From NCBI RefSeq assembly GCF_001642955.1, contig NZ_LWSK01000007.1:48244-112243 (forward strand): DNA of 64,000 bases, read 5' to 3'. Within the stretch, counting starts at the first letter, position 1. Every line of letters starts with the position of its first letter. Below are positions 58,540 through 64,000 of the stretch, one piece after another. The notes under the pieces are model-generated. The model was not told the DNA's origin. It saw only the letters and a list, made by a program, of their open reading frames with translations, and searched no databases. The translations under genes were made by a program, and so were the position numbers. The DNA comes from Rubripirellula obstinata. Lineage in GTDB: Bacteria > Planctomycetota > Planctomycetia > Pirellulales > Pirellulaceae.

Positions 58540-59730
58540 TCAGAGCATCCAGGCGTAGTCGCGGTCCGGCCGGTAAGCCAACGTGGAACCGCGAGTGATG
58601 GCCGATGCCAGGTGGTTGGCCAGCGATTCGTGGTGCTTGCGGATCTTCTTGATGTCGCGAGTGATGTTTTGCGAAACGGTGTTGGCGGTCCGCGTCGCAT
58701 CGGATCGTTTGCGGATTCGACCGCCCAGACCTTTCGCCGATCCAATCTCTTTGGCGATTGCGGCTTGCTCGTTTTGCAAAGCCGTTTGTTCGGCCAAGTC
58801 GTTGTTGCGTTTGGCGATGTCCAGCTCGCACGCGATCTCTCGAACCCGTTGCTCGTATCGCTGCAACGATTCCTCGTCGACGACCTCTTCATCCACTCCG
58901 CCAGATCGTCTCGCGTCCGTGCCAACACGCAACGCCTCCAACTCAGTCGCTTCAATTGGTTTATTCGGCTGAGCCAACAACGCCGCGATGTACCAAGTGC
59001 CCGCCGTCTCCGGCATCATGTGACGTTGACCATCGAACCACATCTCGCGAATGTCACCGACCAGATGAAACGTGTTGCGTTGCAGCGGTTCCGTCGTTGC
59101 AATGCCGAGTGCCAACGACATCTGCCGCTGCGAATCACTCGCTTCGACAAACCGACCGGTCGAGTCAAGAGTCAGCAAAGAATCCAACGACATCATCACG
59201 CCATCGGTCGCCTTCAAAATCGCATCGACCGCGTGCGTTTTGATTCGGGCGGTGGGATGCAGCACCAGATACGGCTGCCTTGCATGAGCGGCGATGTTGG
59301 TCAGTGCGGACATTGCCAGCGACGCCGAACCGCGCAGGCACAGATACACTGGTCGCCCACCGAGTTCGATCGACAAGTCACCGACTTTGGTTTCATGCAA
59401 TGTGCGGCCAACCCGTTCATGCTGCACCGCAATTTCCAAAACGCCAGCGATTTCTCGACTGAAACGCCGCACGTCCCATCGCCAGCACACGATGTCGTCC
59501 GGTGTCAGCTCCACCGCCACGCCGGAATCATCGTCCATCGCGGTGACACCAAACGTGTCCGCGACGACGCGAAAACGCCGCCCTGACTCGCTCGGATAGC
59601 TCGCCGCGTTGCGATCCGTTGCCACCAAAAAGCGGCGAAGCGACTCGAACTCCGTTCCAAGCCGCATTCGCCACCAAGGCAAAACGTCCGTCAGCTCGCC
59701 AGCCGATTCAAACGTTCGCCAAAGATTCAT
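58540..59730 (-). CDS. Protein of unknown function with a C-terminal DNA-binding-like region
   Basis: 396 residues from ATG 59730 (MNLWRTFESAGELTDVLPWW); it overlaps the gene before it by 23 bases. A beta-rich N-terminal half (RVVADTFGVTAMDDDSGVAV, PDDIVCWRWDVRRFSREIAG) is followed by a 70-residue coiled coil (QRVREIACELDIAKRNNDLA). The C-terminus, RTANTVSQNITRDIKKIRKH and LANHLASAITRGSTLAYRPD, is a motif that also ends many bacterial regulators and signalling proteins. Together with the next gene it forms a pair that I recognise only as a recurrent planctomycete unknown. Confidence 0.7.
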   Translation of the reverse strand: MNLWRTFESAGELTDVLPWWRMRLGTEFESLRRFLVATDRNAASYPSESGRRFRVVADTFGVTAMDDDSGVAVELTPDDIVCWRWDVRRFSREIAGVLEIAVQHERVGRTLHETKVGDLSIELGGRPVYLCLRGSASLAMSALTNIAAHARQPYLVLHPTARIKTHAVDAILKATDGVMMSLDSLLTLDSTGRFVEASDSQRQMSLALGIATTEPLQRNTFHLVGDIREMWFDGQRHMMPETAGTWYIAALLAQPNKPIEATELEALRVGTDARRSGGVDEEVVDEESLQRYEQRVREIACELDIAKRNNDLAEQTALQNEQAAIAKEIGSAKGLGGRIRKRSDATRTANTVSQNITRDIKKIRKHHESLANHLASAITRGSTLAYRPDRDYAWML

Positions 59731-60898
59731 TCTTCGTCGCCACCTTGGGCTTTTGTCGCGGCACAATGAACCCACGCTCACGCATCCAAGCTTCCAGCGT
59801 CACGGCGTCCTCATCACGTGTGTAGCTGGCAACGTTGCCCTGGCAAATCGACACCGACCGCGGAGTGCGATTGTCGGTGAACGTGACGCTCAACACCGCT
59901 TCGGCGATCTCATCTTGCGTCTCCAACGTTTGGCCGCTCGCTTCCAAGTACTCAAACAAGTCTGCCGCGCCCTTGATCTCGTACGGATCACCAGGACCAT
60001 CCGGGCGTATCAACACTCGCTGCAACACCACGTTGTCGATTCCAGGAAAACTGTTGACCGCCAACGCATCCACACCCAATTCGACCAGCGGTGCGAGCGA
60101 ATACTTCGTGCTGCCGGGGAACCGATTCGGGTCGTCGTACAGAAGCTTGCCGAAATAGAACCGGAACAACTCCTTCGCCCGCTTCATGTCGGTGTTCATC
60201 GTCAATTCGCTGTTCAGCAAATCAAGAGCAACGGTCGCGTACAATCGCGGACGCAACAATTTGGTCGTCACGTCATCGCCTTCAACGGTCTCGATCCGAT
60301 CGTACAATCCTCCATGAGCGATCGTGAACTCCCACTTGTCGTCCATGTAAGTCGTGAAGACCTTGCAATGTCGATCGCGATGGTTCTCGATGTAGAACGC
60401 TGAAAAATCTTGTTCCATCTTCTTGATCGCTGCGGCCGTTGGCTTGACCGGTTGCTTGTCGGGACCGTGACTGGGAAAACAATCACGACGTCGACGACGG
60501 CGCAGCACCAACCGCGAATGCATCTTTTCGACCAGCGTCGGGTTGACCATCCAAACGCGAAACACAAAGTCGGCCGGCGTCATCGCTTCGTTGGAATAGA
60601 TGACGACTCCCTCTTCGTTTGCGGCCAGCAACAGAACGTCCATCGCTCGTTGCGTGGACATTTCGTGCAGCACGTAAAGCTGATCGACCAGAGTCGCGGG
60701 CATCCGCTGAGTCGGGTTGCGGAGGATCTCAATCAGTCGGTCGTAGTCGAGTGACTCGGCCCGTTTGTCGGTCGGGATTTTCAGTCCGCGGGTCTCCAGA
60801 TACTTGGTGTGTGGGCGCAGCAGGTTGCAGAGATTGACGGGGGCGATGGATCGCAGTGTCTCGATGTTGGTGAAGCGAGTGAGGTTGAACGTTGACAT
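59708..60898 (-). CDS. Protein of unknown function, partner of the previous gene
   Basis: 396 residues from ATG 60898 (MSTFNLTRFTNIETLRSIAP); an earlier reading from 61015 is unlikely. VNLCNLLRPHTKYLETRGLK, LDYDRLIEILRNPTQRMPAT and VDQLYVLHEMSTQRAMDVLL continue the helical N-terminal domain. The C-terminal half has a beta sheet with TKYSLAPLVELGVDALAVNS and VLQRVLIRPDGPGDPYEIKG. The last residues, AVTLEAWMRERGFIVPRQKP, look DNA-binding. It is the first gene of the element's leftward regulatory operon, close to the right boundary. Confidence 0.7.
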   Translation of the reverse strand: MSTFNLTRFTNIETLRSIAPVNLCNLLRPHTKYLETRGLKIPTDKRAESLDYDRLIEILRNPTQRMPATLVDQLYVLHEMSTQRAMDVLLLAANEEGVVIYSNEAMTPADFVFRVWMVNPTLVEKMHSRLVLRRRRRRDCFPSHGPDKQPVKPTAAAIKKMEQDFSAFYIENHRDRHCKVFTTYMDDKWEFTIAHGGLYDRIETVEGDDVTTKLLRPRLYATVALDLLNSELTMNTDMKRAKELFRFYFGKLLYDDPNRFPGSTKYSLAPLVELGVDALAVNSFPGIDNVVLQRVLIRPDGPGDPYEIKGAADLFEYLEASGQTLETQDEIAEAVLSVTFTDNRTPRSVSICQGNVASYTRDEDAVTLEAWMRERGFIVPRQKPKVATKNESLANV

Positions 60899-61207
60899 AA
60901 AAACACGGAGCTCTTTCGTGAGCGGGTCACTTCCTTGGGCGGATGATTGCCAGCGGGTCCAGCTTGCTAGCAAAACGAGTGGTTTCATCCGCATTGAACG
61001 CAGCCCCCTGGACACGTTTGGTCACGGGGTCTGGGAAAGATCCTCCGGAAATGCCGAAAATACAGCAAAAACCGGGGCGGAAAATTTTCGGCGACGAACG
61101 CGGAAATCCGGTTGACGCCCCATCGGCGAACATGACTTCGCACGCAATCGGCAACTACGCATCCTCGGAATCGTCCGCCGACTGGCATCTACCGCAGGCG
61201 ACCGATG
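60899..61207. other. Right-hand spacer, probable element/chromosome boundary
   Basis: 309 bases between the last element gene and the host CDF gene. No convincing ORF, tRNA or terminator was found. It must contain the promoter for the leftward regulatory operon and perhaps the right attachment site. The short motif GGTCACGGGGTC near 61020-61034 is partly symmetric but not decisive. Confidence 0.4.
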
Positions 61208-61810
61208 TCAGCCGTTGCGTCCGTCTTCGAGGGCATCTTTCAGGATTCTCACTCCGCCCCACACCACAACGGCGGCGATCAGGATGCCGATAACCAGGTC
61301 GGGAATCTGCGAGCCGCTGAGCTTCACGATTAGGCCGGAGATGATGACGCCGATGTTGGCGATCACATCGTTGGCGGAGAAAATGTAGGAGGCGCGGAAG
61401 TTGACGTCACCGCCTTTGTGCTTGGCGATCAGACGCAGGCAATACGAATTGGCGATCAGTGCGACGACACCCATTCCCATCATCAAGAGACCAACAGGTT
61501 CGCCGCCGCTAACGAATCGTCGGCCAGCCTCGACGAGAACACCGATGCCCAAAATTAGTTGCAACACTCCGCTGGCGGTTGCCGCACCACGTCGGATGCG
61601 GGCTGCTCGACCGACGGCGTAGAGGCTGATCGCGTAGACGCTCGCGTCAGCCAACATGTCTAGCGAGTCCGCAACCAGACCCGTCGAACCGGCAACGATC
61701 CCGACGACGATCTCCGTTAAGAACATCGCCGCGTTGATGACCAGAACGACGCGCAGCGTACTTCGCTGTGCGTCGTTCTCGGCTTCCAATTCGCATCCGC
61801 AATCGGCCAT
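61208..61810 (-). CDS. Cation diffusion facilitator family transporter (short)
   Basis: 200 residues, six hydrophobic segments as in CDF/CzcD proteins, with the metal-site motif GLVADSLDMLADASVYAISL (D-S-x-D-M-x-x-D in helix 2, like the HxxxD site of CzcD) and ASYIFSANDVIANIGVIISG (D-V-x-A-N in helix 5). The usual cytoplasmic C-terminal domain is missing: it ends just after the last helix. N-terminal MADCGCELE has extra cysteines. It shares an operon with a lipoprotein and the RND pump; exports Zn, Co, Cd or similar. Confidence 0.88.
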   Translation of the reverse strand: MADCGCELEAENDAQRSTLRVVLVINAAMFLTEIVVGIVAGSTGLVADSLDMLADASVYAISLYAVGRAARIRRGAATASGVLQLILGIGVLVEAGRRFVSGGEPVGLLMMGMGVVALIANSYCLRLIAKHKGGDVNFRASYIFSANDVIANIGVIISGLIVKLSGSQIPDLVIGILIAAVVVWGGVRILKDALEDGRNG

Positions 61811-61812
61811 GT

Positions 61813-62157
61813 CTATTCCGTCGGTTGAGGTGGCTGCTCTCCGAACTTGGCTTCGTAGCGAGCGGCGAACTGGGTGAAGTTGTCGGGATTACAGGTGAAG
61901 CATTGCGAGTCAGGTCGATTGTGTTCGTCACACCAATCGCCTTTCTCTTTAAAGTCGCCGACCAAGCTCGTGTCGCACAAAGGACATTCCTCTTCGGGGA
62001 CGCCGTGTTCGACGCACCACCATCCGCTGTGATCGCCCATCGACACTTCGGCAACCGGCTCTTCCGTCGCCGGTGCTTCGTTGCTGCTGCCGCAGCCCGT
62101 TACGCCGACGAACAACAAGGCTGCAACCGCAAACGACATTCCATAGATCAAACGCAT
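61813..62157 (-). CDS. Metal-binding lipoprotein of the efflux operon
   Basis: 114 residues from ATG 62157: MRLIYGMSFAVAALLFVGVT then lipobox VGVTGC. The mature part has WWCVEHGVPEEECPLCDTSL and DWCDEHNRPDSQCFTCNPDN, two similar Cys/His modules (CxEHxxPxxxCxxC), likely metal sites. It lies between the RND pump and the CDF gene and overlaps neither. It may deliver or sense the exported metal. Confidence 0.85.
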   Translation of the reverse strand: MRLIYGMSFAVAALLFVGVTGCGSSNEAPATEEPVAEVSMGDHSGWWCVEHGVPEEECPLCDTSLVGDFKEKGDWCDEHNRPDSQCFTCNPDNFTQFAARYEAKFGEQPPQPTE

Positions 62158-62182
62158 TTCATTTCCTTTGTGTAGAGACTTC

Positions 62183-64000
62183 TTATTTCGTTCCGACCCC
62201 GAAACGTTCGGGGTCGGTTGCGACGCCATCAGCGCCGCGTGGTTCGTAAACATGCCCATTGCTTTGATGGGCATTGACGCCTTCGCCGGACAATTTGTCA
62301 TTCGAGATCGGCGATTGAAAAACCATGTAAAGCACTCGCAGGACCAGCAACGACATCACCATCGCGCTGATCACGCCACCGATAACCACCGTGGCCAGCG
62401 GACGTTGCACTTCCGCGCCCATGCCGGTGCTGAACGCCATCGGGACGAAGCCCAAAGCCGCGACCAGCGTCGTCATCAACACGGGCCGCAGTCGCGTCAA
62501 CGCCGCTTCCTCGACTGCCTTTTCCAAACCGAGTCCACGCTGTCGCAACGCTCGGATCGTCGACACCAACAACATGTCATCCAGCACCGCAACGCCCGAC
62601 AACGCGACGAACCCGATGGCCGCCGAGATCGAAAACGGCATGTCTCGCAGCCACAGCGCGATGATGCCGCCGGTCCACGCGAACGGGATGCCTGTGAAGA
62701 CGCGGACGGTGTCGACGATGTTTCCATAAGTCATGTAAAGCAACGAAAAGATCAGCACGAGCGCGACGGGCACGACGATCATCAAGCGATGTCTGGCCCG
62801 AATCATGTTCTCGAATTGCCCACCGAACTCGACGTAATATCGAGCCGAGGGCATCACAATCTGTTCGTCAATCTTGCGGCGTGCTTCTGCGACGAAGCTG
62901 CCCACATCGCGGCCTCGAACGTTGACCGACACCGTGACGCGGCGTTGGCCCCACTCGCGAGCGATCTGCGACGGACCGGTGGTAACATCCACGTCAGCCA
63001 AGCGGCCCAACGGAATTTGCTCGCCGCGCGGCGTCGTGATCGGGATCATTCGGATCGACTCTGGGTCACCGCGGTACTCGTCCGGCAAACGAACAGTCAA
63101 TGGAAACCGCAACTGACCTTCAAACACATCGCCGACCGGACGGTTGCCGATCGCTTCGACAATGTTCAACACCGCACTGGCAGGAACGCCGTAGCGAGCG
63201 ATCTCGTCCTGCCGGATTTTGATTTGCAACATCGGTTGGCCAGTCAACTGCGTCGCACCGACGTCGGCCGCACCATCAACGGTCAACAACACGCGTTCGA
63301 TTTCAGCAGCCTTCTCGGACAGCACATCCAAATCGTCGCCGTATAGCTTGACCGCGATGTCGGATCGACTGCCGGTACCGAGTTCATCCAGTCGTAGCTT
63401 GATCGGTTGCGTGTAAGCCAATCGTTGGCCGGGCAAGTCGCGGAGTGTTTCCTCGAACAATCGAGTCAGCTCGGCTTGCGTGCTCGCTTTCTGCCACTGC
63501 GAACGCGGACGCAGCGTGATGAACACGTCGGTCAGTTCGAGTCCCATCGGATCGGTCGCAATTTCCGCCGAACCAATGCGACTCCAAACGTGAGTGACCT
63601 CGTCGGGAAAAGAGTCCAGCAACGCCTTTTCCATTCGCGTATTGAACTGAATCGAATCGTCCAGCTCCGTGCCGGCTAGTCGCACCACATTGATCGCGAC
63701 AGCACCTTCGCTTAGCTGAGGCATGAACTCAGTGCCCAGGTTGGGTGCGATCATGCCAAACGCGACGACCAGCACCGCCAACGCGAAACTGATCACCGCG
63801 ATCCGTTGGTGCATCGTGAAGTGCAAAATCGGACGGTAGATGCGTTTGAGCATTCGCACCAGCAACGGCTCGTGATGACTGATCTTCTTCGGCAACAGCA
63901 AACTGGCGAGCACCGGCATCAATGTCATCGACAACAGCATCGAACCGGCAAGCGCGAAGATGACCGTCAACGCCATCGGCCGAAACATCTTGCCCTCGAC
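62183..64000 (-). CDS. Heavy-metal RND efflux pump, CzcA/CusA family (partial, 5' end outside window)
   Basis: Minus-strand frame open to the right edge; the visible 605 residues are the C-terminal half. VEGKMFRPMALTVIFALAGS is the conserved start of a membrane helix in CzcA-type pumps; later come YGDDLDVLSEKAAEIERVL, MVIVPVALVLIFSLLYMTYG and LVLRVLYMVFQS. AIGFVALSGVAVLDDMLLVS includes the usual helix around the proton relay. This inner-membrane subunit exports metal ions with a periplasmic adaptor and outer channel, likely encoded beyond the edge. Confidence 0.94.
   Translation of the reverse strand, partial: VEGKMFRPMALTVIFALAGSMLLSMTLMPVLASLLLPKKISHHEPLLVRMLKRIYRPILHFTMHQRIAVISFALAVLVVAFGMIAPNLGTEFMPQLSEGAVAINVVRLAGTELDDSIQFNTRMEKALLDSFPDEVTHVWSRIGSAEIATDPMGLELTDVFITLRPRSQWQKASTQAELTRLFEETLRDLPGQRLAYTQPIKLRLDELGTGSRSDIAVKLYGDDLDVLSEKAAEIERVLLTVDGAADVGATQLTGQPMLQIKIRQDEIARYGVPASAVLNIVEAIGNRPVGDVFEGQLRFPLTVRLPDEYRGDPESIRMIPITTPRGEQIPLGRLADVDVTTGPSQIAREWGQRRVTVSVNVRGRDVGSFVAEARRKIDEQIVMPSARYYVEFGGQFENMIRARHRLMIVVPVALVLIFSLLYMTYGNIVDTVRVFTGIPFAWTGGIIALWLRDMPFSISAAIGFVALSGVAVLDDMLLVSTIRALRQRGLGLEKAVEEAALTRLRPVLMTTLVAALGFVPMAFSTGMGAEVQRPLATVVIGGVISAMVMSLLVLRVLYMVFQSPISNDKLSGEGVNAHQSNGHVYEPRGADGVATDPERFGVGTK

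Noticed and set aside
1..64000. tRNA or rRNA genes, and insertion sequences with transposase
   Set aside because: None was recognised by eye on either strand; a covariance-model scan would be needed to exclude tRNAs near the element ends.

Overview
The window looks like a planctomycete chromosome, probably a Rhodopirellula/Pirellulaceae-type bacterium, carrying a large tailed-phage element (about 9.0-60.9 kb). The lineage is an inference from the style of the proteins, the moderately high GC and the dispersed CCACCAACCACCA-type filler repeats; no rRNA or other marker gene is present to prove it.

Layout. (1) 1-7064, minus strand: the first two genes of a class 1 DISARM defence locus, drmD (SNF2-like helicase) and drmMI (adenine methylase, running off the left edge). 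A four-helix-bundle gene sits between them, embedded in hairpin-forming repeats that also interrupt drmMI in frame at four places. (2) 7175-8792, minus: an RNA 2'-phosphotransferase (kptA) and an EamA-type transporter. (3) 9072-39185, minus: one long late operon of a siphovirus-like element, with many ATGA start/stop overlaps. Read 5' to 3' (right to left) it encodes a small packaging protein, terminase, a gpW-position small protein, portal, a prohead protease/major capsid fusion, two DUF2190-type proteins, a membrane trypsin-like protease, head-tail adaptors, tube, a tail chaperone with a probable -1 frameshift, tape measure, a distal tail protein, a 932-residue serine-rich protein, and then an unusual tail end of five or six glycosyltransferase-like genes, one fused to a sulfotransferase-like domain, plus a radical SAM protein and a proline-rich protein. 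It ends at a strong terminator (9015-9045). Plus-strand cargo genes interrupt this operon: rhodanese, ABM-EVE-MarR, a small membrane protein, and a membrane protein with a thiamine-binding protein.

(4) 39435-46086, plus: an array of about 16 small genes, mostly of unknown function, headed by an amidoligase. Nine of the transcription units carry the same upstream element (TTCGCTTG, fixed spacing, CATGGCTCATG), 54-66 bases before the start codon. (5) 46096-50134, minus: a ParB-methyltransferase fusion, a zeta-toxin-like kinase, a YdeI-like protein and a lipoprotein with a ZipA C-terminal-like domain. (6) 50256-60898, mostly minus: the replication/regulation module, with a primase-polymerase/DUF3987 protein, SF2 helicase, RusA resolvase, DUF669 protein, RecA-like AAA protein, zinc-ribbon proteins, a phage sigma factor and a pair of unknown regulators. 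Two orphan antitoxins lie on the opposite strand. (7) 61208-64000, minus: the host heavy-metal efflux cluster (CDF transporter, metal-binding lipoprotein, CzcA/CusA RND pump).

How it fits together: the sigma factor is a good candidate to read the nine-copy promoter-like element, and the glycosyltransferases at the end of the late operon are good candidates to decorate the serine-rich virion protein. No integrase, transposase, endolysin or holin could be recognised, so how the element moves and exits is unknown.
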